A DNA stretch of 64,000 nucleotides from Desmonostoc muscorum FACHB-395 (lineage in GTDB: Bacteria > Cyanobacteriota > Cyanobacteriia > Cyanobacteriales > Nostocaceae): positions 1-64,000 of the forward strand of contig NZ_JACJSF010000006.1 in assembly GCF_014698035.1 (NCBI RefSeq), written 5' to 3'. The position numbers were made by a program, and so were the translations under genes. The notes beneath the pieces are model-generated. The model made no database searches and was not told the origin of the DNA. It worked only from the letters and a program-made list of their open reading frames with translations. Of this stretch, positions 17,966-26,281 are shown one piece after another; position 1 is the stretch's first letter, and every line of letters starts with the position of its first letter.

Positions 17966-18186
17966 TATACCAATTTTTTATGAAGCTGCATAGAATTCGA
18001 TCCCCCCTAGCCCACGCCAGTCGCTCCACTACAGCGCTTCGCGCATCCTGCGGCGGGGGAGACCCCATCGCTTTTAGCGTCTCCCCTTAATAAGGGGGGA
18101 ACCGGAAAACATCTATCAAAGTCCCCCTTTTTAAGGGGGATTTAGGGGGATCAAGATATGTGCAACTTCACATTAAATTGGTATTA
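17966..18186. mobile_element. MITE-like element with ATACCAATT ends and a nested repeat
   Basis: The left end TATACCAATTTTTTATGAAG matches the reverse complement of the right end (TAATACCAATTTAATGTGAA). Inside are paired GATCCCCC.../...GGGGGATC arms. The left inner arm is interrupted at about 18009-18085 by a GC-rich repeat (CAGTCGCTCC...CTGCGGCGGGGGAG). This indicates one repeat inserted into another. It fills the susA-GH65 spacer, which has no gene. Confidence 0.7.
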
Positions 18187-18325
18187 GAACTTGAAGAATT
18201 AAGCTCAAAGACTTATTCATCCACCTTTGAACTCCGTTAATCCACCTCTGAACTTCGTTCATCCACCTTTGAATCAAATTTCCCAATTTCCAATTCCCAA
18301 TTCCCTACTCCCTACTCCCCACTTT

Positions 18326-21300
18326 ATGCAAACAAAAGACCGTTCTCGCCATTTTATTTACACAGACTGGATATTAATCGAAACCCAGTTTGATCCTGAC
18401 CAATTGCAATCTAAAGAAACCGTCTTTACAATCGGCAATGGATACTTGGGAACAAGAGGTAGTTTTGAGGAAGGGTATCCTCATTCATTGCCGGCTACTT
18501 TTATCAACGGTGTCTACGACGATGTGCCGGTGGTGTACACGGAACTGGTAAATTGCCCTGACTGGCTACCCTTGATAGTAATTGTGAATGGCGATCGCTT
18601 CCGTCTCGATCAAGGTGAGATATTGAGCTACGATCGCCAACTCGATCTCCGTCAGGGATTAGTCATCCGGGCTTTGCGTTGGCGTTCTCCTAGTGGAAAC
18701 ACCATAGACATCAGCTTTGAACGCTTTGCCAGTCTTGCAGATCCGCACGTTTTGGCGCTACGCTGCCATTTAACGCCAATAGATTTTGATGGGTTAATCG
18801 AAATTCAAGCTAGTATCAACGGCTATCCTGAAAATCAGGGTTTCAATCACTGGGAAGGACTAGATCAGGGCAAAACTGACCAAGGAATCTGGTTGCAACG
18901 CCGCACCCGCCACTCCCGAATTGAACTCGGAATGGCTGCTAAGGTGACAATATTAGGTGCTGAAGCATCTTTGCAAGTCAATACTGCACCTGGTTATCCA
19001 ACCTTAAGCAGTAACTTCTTGGCCAAGGCGCAACAGGTCGTAACAGTAGAAAAATTAGTGACTATTTTTACCTCACAGGAGATTGATACCCCAGTCTCAG
19101 CTGCTCAAGAAAAACTTGCACACCTCCCAGACTACGCAACACTACAAAAAGCCAATCAGCAGGCATGGGATGAGGTTTGGCAGCAAAGTGACATCTTGAT
19201 TGAGGGGGATAGCACAGCTACTTTTGCTGTTCGCTACAATCTGTTTCAGCTGCTGATTGCTGGCGCACGCAATGATGATCGGGTGAGCATTCCTGCTAAA
19301 ACCCTTTCGGGGTTTGGCTATCGCGGTCATATATTTTGGGATACAGAAATTTTTATGCTGCCCCTATTTATATTTACCCAGCCAGCGATCGCCAGAAACT
19401 TACTTACTTACCGTTGGCATACCTTACCAGGAGCGAGACGCAAAGCAGCACATTACGGCTATAAAGGGGCAATGTTTGCCTGGGAAAGTGCTGATACTGG
19501 AGATGAAGTAACACCACGTTGGGCACTCGGAAATGATTTTTATGGTGAAGACGTGCGGATTTGGTGTCGCGATCGCGAAATTCATATCAATGCAGATATC
19601 CCCTACGCCGCTTGGAATTACTGGCAAACCACTGGTGATGATGAGTGGATGCAAAAGTGCGGCGCAGAGATCATCTTAGATACCGCTATCTTCTGGGCCA
19701 GTCGGGTAGAATTCAATCCTGAGCGTCAACAGTATGAAATTCGCGGCGTGATCGGAGTGGATGAATACCATGAACTCGTTCACAACAACGCCTTTACAAA
19801 CCGGATGACGCAATGGCATTTAGAGAAAGCGATCGCAGTCTATGATTGGCTGGTTCAAAAATTCCCCGAACGAGCCAGAGAATTAGAAGAAAAACTACAA
19901 CTCACCGTCCAAGAGCGATCGCACTGGCAAGATATTATCAACAAAATATTGTTTCTCTATGACCCATCAACAGAACTCATTGAGCAGTGCGAGGGGTTTT
20001 TCCAATTAGAAGATATAAATTTAGCAGACTACGAACCACGCGATCGCTCTATGCAACCGATCTTGGGTGTTGAGAAAATCAACAAATATCAAGTAATCAA
20101 ACAACCAGATATATTGATGCTTCTTTATTTAATGCGAGAATCAGCAGATTTTCCCTACAGCGAAAAAGCATTGCAGGCAAACTGGGATTATTACGCACCC
20201 CGTACCGATATTACTTATGGTTCTTCCCTTGGCCCAGCAGTTCACGCCATCTTAGCTTCCGATTTGGGCAAATCAACCGAAGCTTACGAAGTGTTTATGC
20301 AAGCATTAATGGTGGATCTTGAAGATAACCGAGGTAACACCAGCGATGGAATTCATGGTGCTAGTGCTGGTGGCATTTGGCAAGCTGTAATTTTTGGATT
20401 CGGTGGCATCCAAATTACTGAAAATGGCCCAGTAGCTAACCCCCATCTGCCTGATGGCTGGACGCGCCTAAAGTTTAAACTGCATTGGGGCAATAAATGG
20501 CACGATTTCGATCTTCGCAAAGGACAAATCCCCCAAGATATAACTCGTCAACTAGAATATCTCCAACTTTCCCTATCCCCAAATCCCCCCTCAAATGAGG
20601 CAGGGGGCAGGGGGCAGGGGGCAGGGGGCAGGAGTGATTCTTCTTTATCTGTCTCATCTTCCCCAATCCCGAATTCCCAGTCCCTCAACATCCAAGGATT
20701 CATTTTCGATTTAGATGGTGTGCTGACAGATACAGCAGAACTTCATTATCTAGCTTGGAAGAAGTTAGCAGATGAAGAGGGTATACCGTTTAATCGGCAG
20801 GATAACGAAGCGCTGCGGGGTGTATCTCGTCGTGCTTCCCTCATGCTAATTCTTGGGGATAGACCATATTCGGAAGCACAAATCCAAGAGATGATGGAGC
20901 GGAAGAATCGCTACTATGTGGAATTGATTCAAAATATGACATCCAAGGATTTGTTACCAGGTGCGATCGCCTTTTTGGATGAACTGCGCCAAGCTGGGAT
21001 TAAAATCGGCATTGGTTCAGCCAGTAAAAATGCCCGCACAGTAATCGAGCGATTGGGCATTGCTGATAAAGTAGATGCGATCGCAGACGGTTATAGTGTA
21101 CAGCAACCCAAACCAGCACCCGATCTATTTTTGTACTCAGCCAAACAGCTAGGACTTGAACCAGCACAATCTGTAGTTGTAGAAGATGCCGCAGCAGGCA
21201 TTGAAGCGGCTCTAGCTGCTGGAATGTGGGCAGTAGGACTTGGCCCCGTTGAACGAGTTGGAGCCGCTCATGTTGTCTTACCCAGCCTAGAAGGTATCAA

Positions 21301-21367
21301 ATGGGCAGATTTAAGAGCCAAATTGAGTGACATTGCCAGACAAAAACATTCAGGGACTTCCAAATAA
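18326..21367 (+). CDS. GH65 phosphorylase fused to beta-phosphoglucomutase
   Basis: I use the ATG at 18326 (MQTKDRSRHFIYTDW). The frame upstream of it is repeat-derived and not protein-like. The 1013-residue product has two parts. Residues 1-750 are a GH65 enzyme of the maltose/trehalose/kojibiose phosphorylase group: ETVFTIGNGYLGTRGSFEEG, FWDTEIFMLPLF and general acid Glu480 in GVDEYHELVHNNAFTN. Residues 790-1010 are a HAD-type beta-phosphoglucomutase with nucleophile Asp795 in DLDGVLTD, plus GSASKN and KPAPDLF. The pair would turn an alpha-linked disaccharide and phosphate into glucose plus beta-glucose-1-phosphate, then glucose-6-phosphate. The linker (GGRGQGAGGR and a Ser-rich stretch) is encoded by intergenic-type repeat DNA. 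The disaccharide is not determinable here. Confidence 0.92.
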   Translation: MQTKDRSRHFIYTDWILIETQFDPDQLQSKETVFTIGNGYLGTRGSFEEGYPHSLPATFINGVYDDVPVVYTELVNCPDWLPLIVIVNGDRFRLDQGEILSYDRQLDLRQGLVIRALRWRSPSGNTIDISFERFASLADPHVLALRCHLTPIDFDGLIEIQASINGYPENQGFNHWEGLDQGKTDQGIWLQRRTRHSRIELGMAAKVTILGAEASLQVNTAPGYPTLSSNFLAKAQQVVTVEKLVTIFTSQEIDTPVSAAQEKLAHLPDYATLQKANQQAWDEVWQQSDILIEGDSTATFAVRYNLFQLLIAGARNDDRVSIPAKTLSGFGYRGHIFWDTEIFMLPLFIFTQPAIARNLLTYRWHTLPGARRKAAHYGYKGAMFAWESADTGDEVTPRWALGNDFYGEDVRIWCRDREIHINADIPYAAWNYWQTTGDDEWMQKCGAEIILDTAIFWASRVEFNPERQQYEIRGVIGVDEYHELVHNNAFTNRMTQWHLEKAIAVYDWLVQKFPERARELEEKLQLTVQERSHWQDIINKILFLYDPSTELIEQCEGFFQLEDINLADYEPRDRSMQPILGVEKINKYQVIKQPDILMLLYLMRESADFPYSEKALQANWDYYAPRTDITYGSSLGPAVHAILASDLGKSTEAYEVFMQALMVDLEDNRGNTSDGIHGASAGGIWQAVIFGFGGIQITENGPVANPHLPDGWTRLKFKLHWGNKWHDFDLRKGQIPQDITRQLEYLQLSLSPNPPSNEAGGRGQGAGGRSDSSLSVSSSPIPNSQSLNIQGFIFDLDGVLTDTAELHYLAWKKLADEEGIPFNRQDNEALRGVSRRASLMLILGDRPYSEAQIQEMMERKNRYYVELIQNMTSKDLLPGAIAFLDELRQAGIKIGIGSASKNARTVIERLGIADKVDAIADGYSVQQPKPAPDLFLYSAKQLGLEPAQSVVVEDAAAGIEAALAAGMWAVGLGPVERVGAAHVVLPSLEGIKWADLRAKLSDIARQKHSGTSK

Positions 21368-21496
21368 AATTTATGAAGTGTGATGCGTATGCGTAAAACC
21401 CCTTGCGTTTAGACCAGGAGATATAAAGCTAAGATCGTCCAAGAAGGGAATCTAAAATAAAACTCAACTTTAGATATCCAAATTAGGAGTAAGAGC

Positions 21497-22846
21497 GTGA
21501 ATTTGGACGATTTAGCCTTACAGATAGAGCTTATGCGTAAGCGCGTCGCCCTTTTGCAACGCCAGAGTGAACAGCAAAAAGCACAGGAAGATATTGAATT
21601 CATCACAGATGTATTCAAGGAACTCTACCTAGCTTTGGAAGAAATGCAAATAGCTAATGAAGACTTACAGCAACAGAATGAAGAATTATTTAACGCTCAA
21701 CAGTCTTTGATAGCACAAGGTCAACGCTACCAAGAATTGTTTGAGGAAGTACCAGATGCCTATTTGGTAACTGATCCAAGAGGAGTAATTCAGGAAGCTA
21801 ATTCTGCCGCCCAGAATATGTTGAACATCTCAAAGAATTTCCTGTTGGGCAAACCTTTAGGAATTTTTGTGCTTGAGAAAGAACTGATTGCTTTTCATTT
21901 GAAACTGACTCATCTGAGCGATCGCGCCGAAACTCCAGACTGGAAAATGCAAGAGTGGGAAGCAAATATGCGGCCACGTAACAAAACACCCATTGTTGCT
22001 GCGATGAAGGTGGCTGCTATCCGTAATCAACAAGGTAACTTAGTTGGTCTGCGTTGGCTATTGCGCGATATTAGCGAAAGCAAGCGCATTCAAGCCAAGC
22101 TGCAATGGGCAGAAGAGGCGATGCGACTAGCGCTTGCCAAAGAAAGAGAGTTTAGTGAACTTACATCCCGGTTGCTCACCACCGCCTCTCATGAGTTTCG
22201 CAACCCTTTGGCTACCATCCACTCTTCGGCAGAACTACTAGAACATTATCGCCATCTATGGAGCGACGAGCGCCAACAGATTCACCTACGTCGCATTCAA
22301 ACATCTGTTATGCATATAACCCAGTTGCTGGATGATGTACTGGTGCTGAATCAGGATGAAACAGGCAAGTTAGAGTTTAATCCAACACCCCTAAATTTGG
22401 TCGAATTTTGCCGCGATCTATTAGAAGAATTAGAACAGAGCGATCGCTCCCAACATGCGATCGTTTTTAGCAGTGAGTGCCAATGTACCTCAGCTAACCT
22501 AGACGCTAAACTACTGCGACAAATATTGACTAATTTATTCTCGAATTGTCTAAAATACTCTCCCATTGGTAGCACAGTTAAGTTTTCTGTAACCACTGCC
22601 AACGAGCGAGCTATATTCCAGACTCAAGACTCTGGTATTGGCATTCCTCCTGCTGACATTGAACACATATTTGAACCCTTCCATCGCGCCAGTAATACAG
22701 GCAATATCCCAGGAATGGGATTAGGAATGTCCATCGTCAAGCAGGCTGTAGATTTACATGGCGGCGAGATTATTGTCGAAAGTGCGATCGATGCAGGAAC
22801 TACCTTTACAGTCATCCTGCCATTTTCGAGAAATTTGTATGTATAG
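21497..22846 (+). CDS. PAS-domain sensor histidine kinase
   Basis: The 449-residue kinase starts at a GTG with AGGAG about 8 nt upstream. The N-terminal 75 residues form a coiled coil (LALEEMQIANEDLQQQNEEL). One PAS domain follows (LFEEVPDAYLVTDPRGVIQE), to about residue 190, then HisKA with His232 in ASHEFRNPLATIHSS. The ATPase has an N-box around NLFSNCLKYSP, DSGIGIPPADIEHIFEPF and GMGLGMSIVKQAV. There is no transmembrane segment, so it is cytoplasmic. The coiled coil and PAS resemble those of the hybrid kinase at 9806, which points to a shared origin. No response regulator is adjacent. Confidence 0.94.
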   Translation: MNLDDLALQIELMRKRVALLQRQSEQQKAQEDIEFITDVFKELYLALEEMQIANEDLQQQNEELFNAQQSLIAQGQRYQELFEEVPDAYLVTDPRGVIQEANSAAQNMLNISKNFLLGKPLGIFVLEKELIAFHLKLTHLSDRAETPDWKMQEWEANMRPRNKTPIVAAMKVAAIRNQQGNLVGLRWLLRDISESKRIQAKLQWAEEAMRLALAKEREFSELTSRLLTTASHEFRNPLATIHSSAELLEHYRHLWSDERQQIHLRRIQTSVMHITQLLDDVLVLNQDETGKLEFNPTPLNLVEFCRDLLEELEQSDRSQHAIVFSSECQCTSANLDAKLLRQILTNLFSNCLKYSPIGSTVKFSVTTANERAIFQTQDSGIGIPPADIEHIFEPFHRASNTGNIPGMGLGMSIVKQAVDLHGGEIIVESAIDAGTTFTVILPFSRNLYV

Positions 22847-23100
22847 TCGCTTGTACTAATGCTTCTTTTTATTTCTTATTAGTTGGCGATTGAATGTTCT
22901 TGCCTTCCAATGGATGCATAGACCCCCAATTTCAGGCTAACAAACTGTGACAACATTGGGTTTCAAGCTAGATATACGAAGCTTTTGAACCACTTTCAAC
23001 CGAGGAAGACCGTACAATAATTAATCACTTTTATTTATTGAATTCAAAACAAAAAGTAATTGCTTCTATACTAAAAGGTATTTAAAGTAAAGTTAGCCGG

Positions 23101-23115
23101 TCAACAATTAGTTGA
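23101..23115. promoter_or_regulatory. Candidate dyad operator upstream of the Rrf2 gene
   Basis: TCAAC-AATTA-GTTGA is a perfect 5-bp dyad with a 5-bp spacer, about 85 bp before the regulator's start. Rrf2 regulators commonly bind such dyads and often autoregulate. The link here is inference from position only. The rest of 22847-23199 is AT-rich, without a gene. Confidence 0.25.
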
Positions 23116-23199
23116 TTGTAAAGTTTTTCTTAACAATAGCTTAGGGAAACAAACTCAAGGACTTTGTATATTTAAGTGTGAGTTTCAAATATTACGCCT

Positions 23200-23637
23200 G
23201 TGGTAATCTCTAACAAATCAGAATACGCACTTCTAGCCCTGTTAGAGTTAGCAACCTGCTACCCTAAGGGTGAAGCGCTGCAAATTCGAGAAATAGCGGT
23301 CTTACAAGATATACCAAACCGCTATTTGGAACAACTTCTGGCAACATTAAGACGTGGAGGTTTAATTAAAAGTATACGTGGAGCCAAAGGTGGCTATGTT
23401 TTGGCACGAGACCCTGGAAAGATTACAGTGTTAGATGCTTTTAGCTGCATGGAAGGGTCAGATATTGTTGTATCTGATTCTGAGCCGACTCCCAACACGG
23501 TAGAAGGTGAGCTAATTCAGGAAGTCTGGCAGGAAGCACGTCAAGCTGCTAACTCCGTTTTGGAAAAATATACACTCCAAGACCTTTGTGAACGAAGATC
23601 GCTAAGAAAGCAGAAGGAACTCATGTATTACATTTAG
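23200..23637 (+). CDS. Rrf2-family transcriptional regulator
   Basis: The 145-residue protein starts at a GTG (MVISNKSEYALLALLELA). It has the winged helix-turn-helix of Rrf2 proteins, with IREIAVLQDIPNRYLEQLL as recognition region and KSIRGAKGGYVLARDP as the wing. The three closely spaced cysteines that hold the cluster in IscR are missing; Cys occurs only at scattered places. It may therefore be a non-cluster member, like CymR (sulfur) types, but the regulon is unknown. It stands alone, with an IscB relic on the opposite strand downstream. Confidence 0.88.
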   Translation: MVISNKSEYALLALLELATCYPKGEALQIREIAVLQDIPNRYLEQLLATLRRGGLIKSIRGAKGGYVLARDPGKITVLDAFSCMEGSDIVVSDSEPTPNTVEGELIQEVWQEARQAANSVLEKYTLQDLCERRSLRKQKELMYYI

Positions 23638-23644
23638 AAAGGGT

Positions 23645-24217
23645 GAAGTGGGAAAATTTTCATCAGAAATTTGGGTCTGAAACCCCGCCCTTTAACGAAG
23701 TGGAGGGCGGCTTTACATAAATCTAGTAAGCAATAACTAATCCCGTTGAACGTCGGATTAGTTGAATTTTGCTAGACGATATCTGCCCTAATCGTTTCCA
23801 ATTAGCATCGCTGACAGATATCTGTTTTTCCGTGTCACCTGACACATAGCCAACCCCTTTGGGGGAGTTAACCAGATCCCCTTTACGGAATCCATGACGA
23901 GTTGTAGATCCGCCATACTTACGACGAACCCCACCCTTAGCAGGAACCATTAAATGTAATTGCCGACGGGAGTAAGGAGGACGACGAATTACTTTGAAAA
24001 TAGCAGGTGTAATAATGACACTGCCAAACCAGTTCGCCCCATCTTCCCGTACTGCATGATATTGCCGATACTCCACAAAAGCACTGGCTGCGATTGCCAC
24101 ACCATCAACTGCATGAGTATTGAATTCAGGCGTAGAGAGGCTTTGCTCGTTCCCATACACCGTATGGGAATGTATTCATTGAGGCTCTGGCTAAATGTAT
24201 CACTAGGTCAGAGCCTC
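23645..24217 (-). mobile_element. Decayed IscB-type (IS200/IS605-group) insertion element
   Basis: The element is read on the minus strand. Upstream are two hairpins: GAGGCTCTG/CAGAGCCTC at 24181-24217 and CCCATAC-ACC-GTATGGG at 24152-24168. Next comes the iscB 3' fragment, then a right end at 23649-23718 with stem CCGCCC/GGGCGG and a GGGGTTT-CAG-ACCC inverted pair. No TnpA transposase is present. The boundary positions are approximate. Confidence 0.6.
23723..24133 (-). pseudogene. iscB: IscB RNA-guided nuclease relic, C-terminal part only
   Basis: About 137 residues survive of a protein normally near 400-500 residues. NTHAVDGVAIAASAFVEY is the RuvC-III segment with its conserved His and Asp. 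The rest matches the C-terminal domain of cyanobacterial IscB/HNH-RRXRR proteins: VIRRPPYSRRQLHLMVPAKG, GVRRKYGGSTTRHGFRKGD, SVSDANWKRLGQ. The RRXRR start, RuvC-I, bridge helix, RuvC-II and HNH are gone. The open frame continues 5' into hairpin DNA and would need a GTG start, so it is not a real gene. IscB is the ancestor group of Cas9 and is guided by an omega RNA. No such RNA region is recognisable here. Confidence 0.85.
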
Positions 24218-24482
24218 TAATCTGCTATTTCTATACAGACAAAGTATAGCTTTGGCAAAGTTGCCTTTCGTGGGTTTAGTAAGTAATCAGACGGGCATAA
24301 TATAAAATATTTTTTACAAAAAATATAGTCGAAAGAAGAAAATTTTGAGTAACTAGGTCAGTTGAACCACACCTCAAGCAAGATAGTTTTGAAAAATTTG
24401 CTATCTCAATTGTCTAGTTAGACGTTTTTTGTGATGTAATCCTTATTAATATTAATAACGAGACAACCTGTGAGGCTGTTAT

Positions 24483-24875
24483 ATGCCTGAAGTTAATTCT
24501 CAACAGCCCATAAATACTGCCGCTACTCTTGTGGAGAGTTATGCAGCAGGAAAACGGGACTTTAGTAAAGCAGAACTGGGTGATGCCGATTTGCAAGGCA
24601 TTAACTTGAAAGGATGTGACCTGAGTTATGCTGACTTGAGTGAAGCTAACCTAAGTGGCGCTAATCTCAGGGGAACCGACCTGAGTTTCGCCGATCTCGA
24701 ACAAGCTAATCTGAGGAATGCCGATCTTAGGGGAGCATTGTTGATGTCAGCGAATCTCCGCCAAGCCGATCTCAAAGGAGTAAAGCTAGAAAAAGCAGAC
24801 TACGATCGCAGCACCCATTTTCCCCAAGATTTCGACCCAGTGAAAGCTGGTATGCAAATAAAAGTTGAAGATTAA
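24483..24875 (+). CDS. Pentapeptide-repeat protein
   Basis: The 130-residue protein carries about 13 consecutive pentapeptides of the A(D/N)LXX pattern between residues 33 and 110, such as ADLSEANLSGANLRG and ADLRGALLMSANLRQ. These fold into a right-handed quadrilateral beta helix. There is no signal peptide or membrane segment, so it should be cytoplasmic. The family is expanded in cyanobacteria and most members have no known role. The C-terminal 20 residues (STHFPQDFDPVKAGM) are a common end-cap in cyanobacterial members. The flanking stretch 24218-24482 shows no gene. Confidence 0.93.
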   Translation: MPEVNSQQPINTAATLVESYAAGKRDFSKAELGDADLQGINLKGCDLSYADLSEANLSGANLRGTDLSFADLEQANLRNADLRGALLMSANLRQADLKGVKLEKADYDRSTHFPQDFDPVKAGMQIKVED

Positions 24876-25000
24876 TTTAACAATATAACCAGTTCAAAAG
24901 AGAAAAATATTGCCCTCCTACCTCCTTCAATGACCCTACTTGCCTCAAGATAGAAGATATTTTTGCTAAAAGAGTTGTATTTTGGTGAAAAAGCCTATCT

Positions 25001-25501
25001 ATGAGGTTGACAATGGAGGCAAAAAGTGGAACCATCAACCGACGCGCACCATTAATTACTGCTGGGATTTTTCTTGGTGTGGGTCTTGGGGGGTTTATTG
25101 ATGGAATTTTACTGCATCAGATCCTCCAGTGGCATCACATGCTTAGTAGCATTCGACCTCTGACAAACAGAGCGAATATCGATTTGAACATGGTGTGGGA
25201 TGGGTTCTTTCATACCTTAGATTGGGTATTCACCGCCACTGGACTTGTGTTACTATGGCGTGCTGGCCGGCGTGATGATGTTCCTTGGTCATCACAGACC
25301 TTTATTGGATCAATACTGATTGGTAGTGGGTTGTTCGACTTGGTTGAAGGTTTAATTGACCACCAAATTCTCGGTGTTCATCATGTGAAACCAGGCCCAA
25401 ATGAGTTAGCTTGGGATCTAGGATTTTTGGCATTCGGTGTGCTACTTGTTGTTATCGGCTGGATAATGATAAAAAAGGAGTCATTAGTCAAGAGTCATTA
25501 G
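25001..25501 (+). CDS. DUF2243 integral membrane protein
   Basis: The 166-residue protein has four predicted transmembrane segments, beginning at APLITAGIFLGVGLGGFIDG. The family blocks HQILQWHHMLSS, FHTLDWVFTATGLVLLWRAG and DHQILGVHHVKPG are clear. The paired HQILxxHH motifs look like an internal duplication and could bind metal. The function of DUF2243 is unknown. GTG/ATG alternatives exist near 25013; I keep 25001. The next gene in the same direction is a DUF4129 protein. Confidence 0.88.
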   Translation: MRLTMEAKSGTINRRAPLITAGIFLGVGLGGFIDGILLHQILQWHHMLSSIRPLTNRANIDLNMVWDGFFHTLDWVFTATGLVLLWRAGRRDDVPWSSQTFIGSILIGSGLFDLVEGLIDHQILGVHHVKPGPNELAWDLGFLAFGVLLVVIGWIMIKKESLVKSH

Positions 25502-25622
25502 TCATTAGTCATTGGGCATTGGGCATTGGGCATAGGTTAATAATCATAGTTCTTCTCCCCCTGCCTCCCACACCTCCCACACCTCCCACACCTCCCCTGC
25601 CTCCCCTACTCCCCACTCCCCC
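25490..25622. repeat. Low-complexity intergenic repeats
   Basis: Tandem heptamers (GTCATTA, then GGGCATT) overlap the end of the DUF2243 gene and are followed by a run of CACCTCC/CCTCCC units. Such spacers recur throughout this window and can be read through as coding sequence where no stop intervenes. Confidence 0.7.
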
Positions 25623-25625
25623 CCT

Positions 25626-26234
25626 ATGCCTACAGATACTTTTGAAAAAACTAGCTGGAGTTGGCAGCTTTCCCAATTTCAACAACAAGCGGGAGAATGG
25701 TGGGAATACCAGTTTTACCGCTTTGAGAAAACTCTACCAGAATTGCCTAATGGATGGTCGATTAGCCCTTGGTTAGGTGAGTTGCTGAAATTTCTGTTTT
25801 GGCTGGTAATTGGCTTATTTATAGTTTGGGTGGGTTGGCAATTATGGCGGGAATTCAGCCCTTATGTATATTCTTGGCTGAATAGAAGTGGAAATCTGAC
25901 TGATTTTCGTGCAAAAACTCGCTCTAGTGAGGCATCCATAGCACTTTTGTTGGAGCGATCGCAAGAATTTTATCGTCAAGGTAACTACCGTGAGGCTTGC
26001 CGTTGTGTCTATTTAGCAATGTTGCAGCAGTTGCATCAAAAAGCGATCGCACCCCACAAACTCAGCCGTACAGATGGAGAATATCTGCAATTACTGCGAT
26101 CATCTGTAACTCCCATACAGCCTTACGAAACTTTAATTACCACTCACGAGCAATTATGTTTTGGGAATGCCGAGATTTTGCCAGACAATTATGAGCAGTG
26201 TCGGCAAGCTTATCGGGAAATTTCCCCAGAATGA
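25626..26234 (+). CDS. DUF4129 membrane-anchored protein
   Basis: The 202-residue protein has one transmembrane helix at about residues 50-75 (LLKFLFWLVIGLFIVWVGW). A C-terminal DUF4129 domain follows (ALLLERSQEFYRQGNYREA, then CRCVYLAMLQQLHQK, LSRTDGEYLQLL and QPYETLITTHEQLCFG). In other bacteria DUF4129 domains are found on transglutaminase-like and MoxR-associated membrane proteins, but neither is adjacent here. The role is unknown. The gene converges on argD with a perfect palindrome between the two stop codons. Confidence 0.85.
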   Translation: MPTDTFEKTSWSWQLSQFQQQAGEWWEYQFYRFEKTLPELPNGWSISPWLGELLKFLFWLVIGLFIVWVGWQLWREFSPYVYSWLNRSGNLTDFRAKTRSSEASIALLLERSQEFYRQGNYREACRCVYLAMLQQLHQKAIAPHKLSRTDGEYLQLLRSSVTPIQPYETLITTHEQLCFGNAEILPDNYEQCRQAYREISPE

Positions 26235-26237
26235 AAA

Positions 26238-26262
26238 AGAGACGTTGCATTGCAACGTCTCT
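26238..26262. terminator. Perfect 12-bp palindrome between convergent genes
   Basis: AGAGACGTTGCA-T-TGCAACGTCTCT lies between the DUF4129 gene and argD, which converge. It is preceded by AAAA on the left, giving a T-run for minus-strand transcripts. It probably serves as a terminator, and it also resembles a dispersed Nostoc palindrome. Confidence 0.6.
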
Positions 26263-26281
26263 ACACAAAACAAACAATATT

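Noticed and set aside
18227-18325. Longer N-terminus of the GH65 fusion
   Set aside because: The extra residues (VNPPLNFVHPPLN...) are read from tandem intergenic repeats; the ATG at 18326 starts the family sequence.
25490-25622. Possible CRISPR-like tandem repeats
   Set aside because: The units are 7 bp and contiguous, without spacers; they are heptamer repeats.
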